A stretch of DNA of 64,000 nucleotides from Bacteriovorax sp. BAL6_X (GTDB taxonomy: Bacteria; Bdellovibrionota; Bacteriovoracia; Bacteriovoracales; Bacteriovoracaceae): contig NZ_AUMC01000006.1 in the NCBI RefSeq assembly GCF_000443995.1, positions 558,001 through 622,000 of the forward strand. The letters run 5' to 3'. The position numbers were made by a program, and so were the translations under genes. The stretch's first letter is position 1; the number at the start of each line of letters is the position of its first letter. Below the pieces are notes generated by a model. The model was given only the letters and a program-made list of their open reading frames with translations, did not search any database and was not told the origin of the DNA. Positions 32,406-41,339 of this stretch are shown piece by piece.

Positions 32406-33365
32406 TTATTTATCAGTTGGATTTAGGTTTAGGTATAAATTCCCACGAAATAGGCTCATGGCACCACTAAGCGTATCCCCTACTTGATACTTACAATTAG
32501 TGCCTACATAGCGTACTCCGCGCATTAGAAGCTCGCTTTCTGATAATGGGTTTAAGTATGCACCCATCCATACATCAGGATATTTTGTACGAATATGGCA
32601 GCCGTAGTCTGTGGCCGTTACCTCTGTGATTTCAGCGACTCCCTGGGCCTCTTCATAGTCATAATCAAATTGATATTCATAGCGATCTTTTTGATAAGAT
32701 TTAAACCAACAATTTGGTCTTGGTTGATTTAAAAGACCGGCCTTAAGTGTGTCCACGCGGCACTGATTTTGAGGATAATCATTAAAGATTGTCACACTTG
32801 AGATATGGTCTGATTTTGCATTGATATCACTTCCAGGATAAATCACAGAAGCATCTCTGATGGCACGAAGGCCTCTTAGGCATGTTTTATCTTGTTTACA
32901 CTCTGTCAGATTCTCAGCGCTAATACCATCCAATTCAGTGCTTCCAGAGCTATTTAAGGCAAAGTATTTCTTTAAGCATTCATTAGTTGCAAAGTAATCA
33001 GATTGGGCCTCACTTGAGTATTTCTGTGTTGGCATCACTTTCGGGTAACCTCCGATAATATGGCCAACTTCATGACAAGCAATAAGGGCGAAGGCATCTT
33101 TAGAAAGCTTATTTTTGCGTACAAACTCTCCGTGAAAACTGAAACGTACAGATTCTGAATGCCCTTTATAGCCAACTGATGCATTTAACGTCTTTGACTC
33201 CCAATTAATGTCGACTTGGCGATTCTTGCCTTGTGGTAATTTTTGGTCATAAATACTAAGAACGCTTTCGACGACCTCGCGAAACTCTTCCTCTGATGTG
33301 ATTACACTAGAGGCAAATAAATTAGATGTGATAAGGCAAGTCGCTGCAAGTAAGAATGTTTTCAT
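32406..33365 (-). CDS. Secreted zinc metalloprotease (HEVGH)
   Basis: 319 aa, with a signal peptide (to LFASS). ALIACHEVGHIIGG is an HExxH zinc site near residue 98, and SEAQSDYFATNEC about 20 residues later supplies the likely third ligand Glu/Asp, the arrangement of gluzincin (M48-like) proteases. The C-terminal half is Cys-containing with no known domain. Probably a periplasmic or exported protease. Confidence 0.72.
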   Translation of the reverse strand: MKTFLLAATCLITSNLFASSVITSEEEFREVVESVLSIYDQKLPQGKNRQVDINWESKTLNASVGYKGHSESVRFSFHGEFVRKNKLSKDAFALIACHEVGHIIGGYPKVMPTQKYSSEAQSDYFATNECLKKYFALNSSGSTELDGISAENLTECKQDKTCLRGLRAIRDASVIYPGSDINAKSDHISSVTIFNDYPQNQCRVDTLKAGLLNQPRPNCWFKSYQKDRYEYQFDYDYEEAQGVAEITEVTATDYGCHIRTKYPDVWMGAYLNPLSESELLMRGVRYVGTNCKYQVGDTLSGAMSLFRGNLYLNLNPTDK

Positions 33366-33568
33366 TTTACTTATATAACAGACAATCTGAACGCTATGAG
33401 TAATATTGAAATCTATATATAGTGGTGTACAGATTTTGTTGAGACATTATCGCGACGAAAATCCCCTATTTTGCCCCTTATATTGACCCAAATTTAACAA
33501 TATTCGCTATTCCTAAGTCATATTCTTTCCCCTATAATGTGTCTAATTACTTAAAAATGCGAGGAAAT

Positions 33569-34693
33569 ATGTCAGTAAACGGCGTACCATTTATTACTTT
33601 AAATCGCTTTGAAGATGGGTTTCGTGAAGAATTCCTTTCGGGCGTTGAAACACTATTTGATAACACACAATTTATTGGTGGACCTCAGGTTAACAAACTT
33701 GAAGAGAAGCTAGCAGCTAAGACTGGAGCTAAATACTCAGTTGGTTGTGCCAATGGAACAGATGCGATCCAAATTGCCCTAAGAGCAAGTGGCGTTGAGA
33801 AGAATGATGTTGTTCTTGTTCCTGATATGACTTTTTGGGCGACTTTTGAGGCCGTTGTTAACGTTGGTGCAAATCCGGCAACTGTCGATGTTAGTCGCGA
33901 AACTCTTCACTGGGATAAGGAAACTTTCAAAGAAGCAGTTGAGAAATTTAAGCCAAAGGCCGCTATTCTTGTTCACCTATACGGTTGGGCATGTCCAGAT
34001 ACAATGGAAATCAGACAAATTGCTGAAGAAAATGGCGTAATGCTAATTGAAGACGGAGCTCAGTGCTATGGGACGACGATCAATGGAGAATCGATTCTAG
34101 GTACTGCAAAAATTTCAACAACAAGCTTCTACCCAGCAAAGGTTTTAGGAGCTTCTGGAGATGCTGGAGCGATCTTCTCAAATGATGAAACTCTAATTAA
34201 TACTTGTCGTACTCTAATCAACCACGGACGTACAAGTCACTATAGCCACGGCCTAATTGGCTGGAATTCAAGAATTGGTGCTTACGAAGCGCTATTTCTA
34301 AATCTTTCTCTTGAGCATATTGATGCAAGACTTGATTCACGCCGCAAGGCCGTTAAGTACTATCAAGAAAACCTTCAAGGGCTTCCTCTTAAGATGCAAT
34401 CAGTACCAGCTCATGTAGGTGAAAATGGTTACTGTAGTGTTGCTCTTATTGAGCCAGAGCTCAGAGATGGTCTTACAGCTGCTCTAAAAGAAGCAAATGT
34501 AGGATTTGGGACAATTTATCCAGGTGCCATGAGTAAGCAAGAAGGTGCTCCTGCCCACAGTGTTGGATCAATTGATCGCGGTAATGCCGATTATATTAGT
34601 AAAGCAGTTTTAAATCTGCCATGTTTCGCCTATATCACGGAAGAAGAATGCGAGTACGTTTGCCAAGTTGTAAAAAATTACTTTTCAAAATAA
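33569..34693 (+). CDS. DegT/DnrJ/EryC1-family PLP aminotransferase
   Basis: The ATG at 33569 follows GAGGAAAT; a TTG-like earlier start is unlikely. 374 aa. Family landmarks: FIGGPQVNKLEEKLA, CANGTDAIQIAL, the cofactor Asp region LIEDGAQCYGTT, and SFYPAKVLGASGDAG with the PLP-binding Lys. These enzymes transfer an amino group to keto-sugars for O-antigen or capsule precursors. No sugar-nucleotide genes surround it, so the substrate is unknown. Confidence 0.9.
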   Translation: MSVNGVPFITLNRFEDGFREEFLSGVETLFDNTQFIGGPQVNKLEEKLAAKTGAKYSVGCANGTDAIQIALRASGVEKNDVVLVPDMTFWATFEAVVNVGANPATVDVSRETLHWDKETFKEAVEKFKPKAAILVHLYGWACPDTMEIRQIAEENGVMLIEDGAQCYGTTINGESILGTAKISTTSFYPAKVLGASGDAGAIFSNDETLINTCRTLINHGRTSHYSHGLIGWNSRIGAYEALFLNLSLEHIDARLDSRRKAVKYYQENLQGLPLKMQSVPAHVGENGYCSVALIEPELRDGLTAALKEANVGFGTIYPGAMSKQEGAPAHSVGSIDRGNADYISKAVLNLPCFAYITEEECEYVCQVVKNYFSK

Positions 34694-35478
34694 TCATATC
34701 AGGGGCCGTTTTTGCGGCCCCTGTTTTTTCTAACGGAAGAACCGAAAGGCTCAATCAGTTAGAAAGAGAAAGAAGTAAAAGGCCTATTCCAACTAATCAA
34801 GTTGGCCTTGGGACTAGTTTTTCATCTTCTCTCTATAAAGTTGGGGATAAATTCGATATTCCTGTCGTTCCTTCAATTAACTACAATTATAAGAGATTTT
34901 CTTTTCGTGGGATTGCCGCAAGCTTTCGCCTATTTCCCTTAACAAGTCTAACGCTATCTCCAGACTTTAACAAAGTAGAGGCCGAAGCAGGAACATACAA
35001 CGATGGACTAAAAGAGCGTGATCGCTCCCTTGATCTTGGTCTAACATTTATGTTGCCGACAAAGTGGTTTATGACAAGATTTAGTTACGCGCATGATATC
35101 AGCGGTCGATCACAGGCCAGCAAATACTATGTATCTGTTTCTAAGGCCTTTCCAATTGAACCTTGGAAGGATGAAAAAATTGTTTTAATTCCAGCTCTTA
35201 CGTATTCTCAGTATAGTGATAATTGGAGCCGTTACTACTTTGGTGTCTCAAGTCTTGAAGCACGCGCAGATCGCCCAGAATACACTCCAGGGGCATCTCA
35301 CCAGCTAAGTGCTAGGCTCATTGTGAATTACCCTATTGGCAAGAAGTACGTGCTTAATAGCTTCTATTCGTATACGAAGTATTCTTCCGCGGTAGAAGAT
35401 AGCCCCTTAACGAAAAGAGGCTACCGCGAAAGTATTTTTCTTGGACTAAATTATATTCTTGGGAAATCTGTACAATAA
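34648..35478 (+). CDS. MipA/OmpV-family outer-membrane protein
   Basis: The ATG at 34648 lies inside the aminotransferase gene and opens a signal peptide (CKKLLFKIIISGAVFAAPVFS). The remainder alternates as barrel strands. The C-terminus carries the family pattern YYFGVSSLEARADRPEYTPG, then a long pair of strands and DSPLTKRGYRESIFLGLNYIL. MipA/OmpV proteins are outer-membrane barrels linked to murein enzymes. The signal peptide codons coincide with a strong intrinsic terminator. Confidence 0.8.
   Translation: MRVRLPSCKKLLFKIIISGAVFAAPVFSNGRTERLNQLERERSKRPIPTNQVGLGTSFSSSLYKVGDKFDIPVVPSINYNYKRFSFRGIAASFRLFPLTSLTLSPDFNKVEAEAGTYNDGLKERDRSLDLGLTFMLPTKWFMTRFSYAHDISGRSQASKYYVSVSKAFPIEPWKDEKIVLIPALTYSQYSDNWSRYYFGVSSLEARADRPEYTPGASHQLSARLIVNYPIGKKYVLNSFYSYTKYSSAVEDSPLTKRGYRESIFLGLNYILGKSVQ
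34700..34729 (+). terminator. Strong intrinsic terminator inside mipA-like signal peptide
   Basis: CAGGGGCCG (34700-34708) and CGGCCCCTG (34715-34723) pair perfectly around TTTTTG, and TTTTTT follows. It starts seven bases after the aminotransferase stop, as a terminator for that gene should, but it is also codons 18-27 of the overlapping barrel-protein gene. Confidence 0.88.
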
Positions 35479-35514
35479 CTAAAGTAATTTTCATTGTTAA
35501 CCGACTAATTCACC

Positions 35515-36540
35515 ATGAAAAACTTTAAAGTCATTATCATTTTGCTCACTTCTATTCAATCATTTGGAATGGCCAAGCTCACAGAGTCTGAATGCTCACA
35601 AATTGATATAAGAGAGAATATGTCTCCTGGCATGCGAAAACACTTTTCCTCACCTCGAGATCAAGATTCTATTGGTTGGTGTTACGGTTTCACTGCTTCT
35701 GACCTAATTTCTGCTGAAGTTGGTGTTCCTATAAGTTCGGCCCACGTTTCGGCCATTTATAATAAGTCCGTCGATAATAGTACATTTATGAAATTAGGCT
35801 ATAATATTGGAAATTTAATCATAAACGATAAATTTGAAGATGTCTATGAGGGGGGCTATGCTAGCATGGCCATTCGTAAGAGCTCTAATGGACAAGAACT
35901 ATGTCGTGAGTCGGAGTTTCCTTTTGATAAAAACAACTATGGGGATACGCAGTCCTTAATCCTCAGACTCGAATCGATAAGAGAACATATTAAAAGCTCG
36001 GATAGCAAATCGAAGAAATTAATATGTAGTGAAGTTGAAGCTATTAATACAGATTATAACTTATCTATTGATGCAACAAAACTTCAGCTTGCACTTGAAA
36101 AGGAATCATTGAATGCTCTCTTAGAAAAAATCATCGATGATCACTGCAAGAATAAAGTAAAAATACCAAAGTTTAGTGTAAGAACTATGAAAAAGCCAAA
36201 GCGACTCTCTGGCCGGCAACATGAAAGGCATGAACACGCTAGAGACATAAAAAAATACTTTAAAAAGATTGGGGCCCAATTGGCCAAAGGAAAACCAGTT
36301 GGTGTTAGTTATGGTGCGAATCAGATAGCTTCTAGTGGAACCAACCATTCTAGTGTTCTTATAGGAAGGGCATGGAGTGATGGTCAATGCCTATTTGAAA
36401 TTAGGAATTCATGGGGTAAAGGTTGCGAAGCTTACGATAGAGATAAAATTGAACTTTGCAACTCTTTTAAAGGTTCATTTTGGGTAAGTGATGAAAAGTT
36501 TTATAAGATGGTATATGAAGTACAGTATATTGATAATTAG
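35515..36540 (+). CDS. Secreted papain-like (C1) cysteine protease
   Basis: 341 aa. Signal peptide to about residue 19. Active site: Gln50 and Cys56 in RDQDSIGWCYGF, His in GTNHSSVLIGRA (about 283), Asn in FEIRNSWGKGC (about 304). All four residues of the papain site are in place and order. A Lys-rich insertion lies between the two lobes. There is no obvious long inhibitory propeptide. Likely an exported protease. Confidence 0.82.
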   Translation: MKNFKVIIILLTSIQSFGMAKLTESECSQIDIRENMSPGMRKHFSSPRDQDSIGWCYGFTASDLISAEVGVPISSAHVSAIYNKSVDNSTFMKLGYNIGNLIINDKFEDVYEGGYASMAIRKSSNGQELCRESEFPFDKNNYGDTQSLILRLESIREHIKSSDSKSKKLICSEVEAINTDYNLSIDATKLQLALEKESLNALLEKIIDDHCKNKVKIPKFSVRTMKKPKRLSGRQHERHEHARDIKKYFKKIGAQLAKGKPVGVSYGANQIASSGTNHSSVLIGRAWSDGQCLFEIRNSWGKGCEAYDRDKIELCNSFKGSFWVSDEKFYKMVYEVQYIDN

Positions 36541-36853
36541 TATTCTCCTCTCGGCCGCTAAAGCAGAATCTATTGTATTTGTTGCAGATGATTTTAAAGC
36601 CGAAGTCGTCTACGAAAAAGAAAGAATGACTTCCAAGGAATGCTTGAATATCTCAGATTGTTTTACGTTTCCAAACTCACTTAAGTTTTATTCTAATCAG
36701 AATCCATTGTTTTCGTTATGCTACCAAAGCAAAGGGACTCCACGGTTTGGTCATATAAATAAAGTTAAGATTACAGGCTGTATAAACTCAAATAATAAAG
36801 TCGTTGATCTAAACTCACTTATGAAGGCCTATAAAATGGTCAACCCAAAATAG
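36515..36853 (+). CDS. Small secreted protein (112 aa)
   Basis: The ATG at 36515 opens a signal peptide ending SAAKAES; it overlaps the protease gene by 26 bases. An earlier in-frame start at 36488 is possible. Four cysteines. It might be a partner or inhibitor of the protease encoded just upstream, as small overlapping genes after papain-like proteases sometimes are; this is inference. Confidence 0.55.
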   Translation: MKYSILIISILLSAAKAESIVFVADDFKAEVVYEKERMTSKECLNISDCFTFPNSLKFYSNQNPLFSLCYQSKGTPRFGHINKVKITGCINSNNKVVDLNSLMKAYKMVNPK

Positions 36854-36868
36854 TTGACCATTATATAT
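36835..36868. terminator. Probable bidirectional terminator
   Basis: AATGGTCAAC (36835-36844) pairs with GTTGACCATT (36853-36862) around an 8-base loop, between two convergent genes. The flanks are AT-rich but lack a clean U-tract. Confidence 0.55.
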
Positions 36869-36869
36869 A

Positions 36870-39800
36870 TTAATCAAGAAACTCAAAGGCCTTCTGTGCA
36901 AAGAGTGCATCAGGAAGGATATAAAGCGTCCAGTCTGTGATATCACCGTTAATAATCTTAAGGTTATTCTTCTTATAGCGATTATTATATAAGCGGTAGT
37001 ATGGCCCAATAAAACGCTCATCAAGTTCAGCTAAAACCCTGTGCGCATTATCTGCATAAGATCTAACGCTACTTGGATGCTTAAGATCACTTATTCTTGT
37101 AAGCGCATCCCTTAATACCTTTGCTGCAGTTGCAATTTGCATAAGCTCAGCACCTGTTGTCGAGTAATTATCTGCATGAGACTGCTCATCATTTAAAACA
37201 GATAGTGCATTGTAGCTATTAATAACCTTCATAAGACGATGCTTTAATGAAAGCTTTGAGATGTCACTATTATAAAAGAGACGATCATATGCCATTAAGA
37301 AATCAGCTGGCGTCTTAAGCTTTCCATCTTTCACAGATTGAGAGATCTCATTGGCCTCTTTCATTATTAGGTAAAGCTCATGCTTATCAACTGTTGATGG
37401 ATTAAAGACCATCTTAAAATCAAAGTTTATCGTCTCACTTGGGTAATCGATCCCTATCCCAATTTTGCGTCCCTTAAAGTCCTGATCTTGAACTAAGAGT
37501 AAGTCCCACACTGGTCCTGCAAGGCGTGGATTAAGTTGTAGTAAGATATCTTTTTTCGTCGTAAAAACTTTCAGATAATTATTAAGAGCAAATCCCGCAA
37601 GAGTTGCATTGCCATTTCTTTCATCTGTAGGATTTAACATAGGGCCTGCAATTTTTAGAACAAGCTTTTTAAGGTTTGAGCCTATAATACCATTCTTTAG
37701 ATTCACATCCCCTATCATGGCATTTAAAACTGAGCCAAATAGTCCAGCGTTCTTTGCTGTACGGCCAATTGATTCTAGCTCAATTTTTAGTAACGTATTA
37801 CCTAGGAAGATTTCATCTTCATTCTTTTCAAGAATTTCCTTCCTGTAGTTATTTAATGCCACTGCATGAAGCTTTATTTTTGCACTAATTGAAGAACGAT
37901 TATTCTCTATTACATAATTCTTATCTTCATTACCAAACATATTATTAAAAACTCTTGCGCCAAACCAACGTTTTTTCTTCTCTACTTGATTAAGAGAAAT
38001 TGATAGATATAGTTGATTATCTCCCTGTGATCTTACCGTTAGATCCTCAAGGATATTCACGCTTCCTTCTTCAAGCGTTGAGAGCATTGCCTTTGCTTCT
38101 TTCACTTGAGGCGCAATAGAGGCCGTAAGAATTGAATTAACCAATGACTCAAACTCTCTAAGATTAATCTTAAACGAGTAATCAGTAGGGCCTTCATTAT
38201 TTAGATCACCAGATGTTCCCACAAAATTGAGGCTATCTTTCTTTTCTGGACGACTGTAGATATGAGATAAGAAATCCTTTGTTCTCACACCGTGACCGAT
38301 GGCCAGATCAATATAGGTCTTATCCATTAATTTATCGAAGATCGGCTCAATATTCCAAACTTGAACATTATTTTGAGCATAGAGAATCTTTTCACTTAGA
38401 ATTGTAGGATCTAGGTTAATCTGAAGCCTTCCAGTACGACGATCAATACCTAGAATATTATTAAAGAACTCCACAAGGTTCTCTTCCGTCATCTCTTCAG
38501 GAATCGAGTTAAATGGACTTTGAAGGTCTAGTTTTTTTACAGCAATGATTTGTTCTTCAGTCTTTACAGACTGAGTACGCTGGAAGTTCTCCTTGAAGCT
38601 TTCCAGCTTTTCAATAAGCTTTCTTTTTACCTCGGCTTCATCAACAATCACTTCATCTTCTTTGGTCGCAAGTGGATCACTAATAAGATAAGTCTTTAAG
38701 ATATTTGCTGTGGCCAGTTTCGTAAATTCTTCAAGAAAGTACCCCTTATCTGTCTTAGGAGTTAAGAGGATACGTCCTTGGCCACTACCAAGAGTTGCAT
38801 TTTTAATATCAAGTTCTAGAACCCCTTTATCTTTCATATACGTATAAAGAGAAATTTCAAATGGAATAGAATCCCCATAAGTTTTGCTATCGAGGCGAAT
38901 ATCTGGATTGTTAAAGTCAATTCCCTCGCCTTCAAGTCCCATTTCAAATAATGAATTGAGTTCAAGATTCACACGTCCTTTTAAGATTACTCCGGGTAAA
39001 TGAGGAGCAAGAACGACATCTAATTCTTTAAATAGTGGCTCCTTATCAATAAGTTTGAAGTCGCGGAAAAAGTTTGTAAATTGTGAGACAGCATTTTGTG
39101 AGATACGAGAGTTCACAAATGGCATCTCTGGGCCTTTGCGTCCTCCATTTCGAGTTTCCATATCCACAACATGTCTAAGCTTTAAATCGGCAATTGAGAC
39201 CCTTAGAAACTCATCTGCTTGCTCAAAGAATTTAATATTGGCAAGTTGAGGTTCATCGATAAAGTATAGGTCTTTTTGACTTAGGGCATTTCTTGCTTTT
39301 GAAATCGATGTCTTGAGTATTTCGTTAATGATCATTCTTTCGCGATCATTCCAATTATAAATCCCTGTCGCTTCTAACAGTCTAGAATGAATTTTGGAGA
39401 GTCTTAGCTCTGTATCAGCACTAAATCCGTAAGTCTTATATTCTTGTTCACGAAGTTTTTTAAGCTCATCAGCAGCAACTTTTCCATCTGTCTTAACGCC
39501 TTTAATATAACTTAACGACGGATTACCAATTCCACCTTCAATTAAGAAAGATGCACCTTGCTTTGTTCCTTTAAGCTTCTTTGGCCCAATAAACCAAATT
39601 TGTAAATTCTCAAGGTCTCGATAGCGAGTCAGACCGGAGAGTTTCATAAAGTTAAAACGCAGGCGAATTCGATTGTCTTTCAAAACGATTTCATCGTTAT
39701 CAAATAAATCTTTAATAACTTTAGAAAGGTCTTCATCAGAATAATCTGTAGGCGCCTTATCATCGGCCATAAAGTAATTAAGTAAACTACGGTTTCTTAA

Positions 39801-40277
39801 AAGTGCAGCCATCACATTCGTTACGATGTGCATACCATTTGTATAATCAATGTCATCTAGAATAAATTTTTCAATTGATAGTTCTACATATTGGCCACGA
39901 ACATATGGAGGAAAACCTAGAACAAGTGAAATCGAGTGTTCATTTAAAAGCTTACCACCGGCCTTATCCTCCATTGATAAAAGCATTGAGTCAGGAATAT
40001 TAATAATTGCATCGAGGTGAAAGGTACGATTAATAGGATCTAGATCGATCTTCGTAACTTCCTTAAAGCTTCCTTTTCCATCACCAACAAGCAGGTCTTG
40101 TAAATCATAGCGCAGAAACTTTAGAGGCCACTTAAGTGAAACTAATGCCTCTTCGTTTCCCCATTCTTCATCAGCGCGAGAATTAATCGCTCCACTGTGC
40201 ATCGGCTTGGCCTGCAGTTGTGTCGAAAAAATGGTCACTGTCAAAAGAATTGCTAGTAGAAACTTAGATTTAAACAC
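36870..40277 (-). CDS. Large exported hypothetical protein (1135 aa)
   Basis: Signal peptide to residue 23 (TQLQAK). The rest is a long Leu/Lys/Asp-rich protein with repeated alternating beta-like stretches and helical linkers. It has almost no cysteine and no recognised motif. It may be a periplasmic or surface structural protein. It is monocistronic by spacing (promoter side 40278-40335, terminator side the hairpin at 36835). Confidence 0.6.
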   Translation of the reverse strand: MFKSKFLLAILLTVTIFSTQLQAKPMHSGAINSRADEEWGNEEALVSLKWPLKFLRYDLQDLLVGDGKGSFKEVTKIDLDPINRTFHLDAIINIPDSMLLSMEDKAGGKLLNEHSISLVLGFPPYVRGQYVELSIEKFILDDIDYTNGMHIVTNVMAALLRNRSLLNYFMADDKAPTDYSDEDLSKVIKDLFDNDEIVLKDNRIRLRFNFMKLSGLTRYRDLENLQIWFIGPKKLKGTKQGASFLIEGGIGNPSLSYIKGVKTDGKVAADELKKLREQEYKTYGFSADTELRLSKIHSRLLEATGIYNWNDRERMIINEILKTSISKARNALSQKDLYFIDEPQLANIKFFEQADEFLRVSIADLKLRHVVDMETRNGGRKGPEMPFVNSRISQNAVSQFTNFFRDFKLIDKEPLFKELDVVLAPHLPGVILKGRVNLELNSLFEMGLEGEGIDFNNPDIRLDSKTYGDSIPFEISLYTYMKDKGVLELDIKNATLGSGQGRILLTPKTDKGYFLEEFTKLATANILKTYLISDPLATKEDEVIVDEAEVKRKLIEKLESFKENFQRTQSVKTEEQIIAVKKLDLQSPFNSIPEEMTEENLVEFFNNILGIDRRTGRLQINLDPTILSEKILYAQNNVQVWNIEPIFDKLMDKTYIDLAIGHGVRTKDFLSHIYSRPEKKDSLNFVGTSGDLNNEGPTDYSFKINLREFESLVNSILTASIAPQVKEAKAMLSTLEEGSVNILEDLTVRSQGDNQLYLSISLNQVEKKKRWFGARVFNNMFGNEDKNYVIENNRSSISAKIKLHAVALNNYRKEILEKNEDEIFLGNTLLKIELESIGRTAKNAGLFGSVLNAMIGDVNLKNGIIGSNLKKLVLKIAGPMLNPTDERNGNATLAGFALNNYLKVFTTKKDILLQLNPRLAGPVWDLLLVQDQDFKGRKIGIGIDYPSETINFDFKMVFNPSTVDKHELYLIMKEANEISQSVKDGKLKTPADFLMAYDRLFYNSDISKLSLKHRLMKVINSYNALSVLNDEQSHADNYSTTGAELMQIATAAKVLRDALTRISDLKHPSSVRSYADNAHRVLAELDERFIGPYYRLYNNRYKKNNLKIINGDITDWTLYILPDALFAQKAFEFLD

Positions 40278-40335
40278 CTTATACCTCTCTCAAAGATTTC
40301 TTAGGGTATATGGTGCAACTAGAATGCCAACTTTA

Positions 40336-41199
40336 TTAATTTAGATCATTTAGAAAATATGCAGGGACTTCTCGAATTGGCATTCCACCAGCAAAGCCTC
40401 CCTTACTCATACATAGAGGGTCTTGTGAGTCTTGTTTGCAGCGATTATAGCGCATACAATTGTTGGCCTTATCCATAACTAGTGACCAGCCTGATCCAAA
40501 TGTATGGACTCCTATAACTGCATTTTGATCAAGACTATAAATGGCCGAGCCAGAGTTTCCACCAAAGACATCGAGGTTATACTCTAAAGTTGGCCCATTA
40601 TCATATTCAACCTTACCTCGGTCGACTATCTTTAACGGTGCTCCAAGTGGGCTTCCTACGGTAATCAACTTTTCTTCTTCTTTGAAATCTGTCGACAGTT
40701 TTAAAGGCATTGAGTGTGAGACTGATTCTTTTAATGCGATGATAGCAACATCCGCGTCTTCCTCAACATCAAAGAGCACATGAGTCACTTTTTCACACTC
40801 ATAAACCTTTTTAAAGTTTGAACTCTTGTTTGTGTAGTCGAAAACAAAGACAAAATTTTCACAGAAATTATACTGATCACCATCATTTAGGAATACACAG
40901 TGGCCCGCGGTCATCATCTTGTTTTCAGAAATTAGAAAGGAGCTGCACTCGCCAATTGAATTTTGCTTGGCGAATTTTTCGTTTGGGCATAAGTTTGAGC
41001 GCTCTTGAATGCTCTCAAAGCGTCCCAAGTTATCTTTATGTATTATCGCAGCAGTCGCTTCAGAGACAATATTCTTACTTACTTCACGGCGATTATCTTC
41101 ACCATAAATCATCTTATTTGATTTAATTAGAAGCTCAGTATCCTGATTGTGACAGGATAAGAATATAGTTAAAAAGCATAGGCTTAAGATAATTCTCAT
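40336..41199 (-). CDS. Trypsin-like serine protease, lipoprotein
   Basis: The ATG at 41199 opens a lipoprotein signal with IFLSCHNQ lipobox. Catalytic triad: His in MMTAGHCVF, Asp in EDADVAIIAL, Ser in VFGGNSGSAIY. About 287 aa, chymotrypsin (S1) fold. A probable surface- or periplasm-tethered protease. The longer frame to 41277 would bury the lipobox, so I reject it. Confidence 0.85.
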   Translation of the reverse strand: MRIILSLCFLTIFLSCHNQDTELLIKSNKMIYGEDNRREVSKNIVSEATAAIIHKDNLGRFESIQERSNLCPNEKFAKQNSIGECSSFLISENKMMTAGHCVFLNDGDQYNFCENFVFVFDYTNKSSNFKKVYECEKVTHVLFDVEEDADVAIIALKESVSHSMPLKLSTDFKEEEKLITVGSPLGAPLKIVDRGKVEYDNGPTLEYNLDVFGGNSGSAIYSLDQNAVIGVHTFGSGWSLVMDKANNCMRYNRCKQDSQDPLCMSKGGFAGGMPIREVPAYFLNDLN

Positions 41200-41339
41200 A
41201 GGTCCTAATATAAAAGTCTTGGCCTTAATTATAGTTAATTTTGTAAACTCGTAATGGTCCGTAAAGTAATTGGCCATTTATGTCATTTTGTGGAAAGATT
41301 TTAAATAAGTTTTATTACTCAATTATCATAGGAAATTAT

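Noticed and set aside
41200-41277. N-terminal extension of the trypsin-like protease
   Set aside because: It would place 26 hydrophilic residues before a clear lipoprotein signal peptide.
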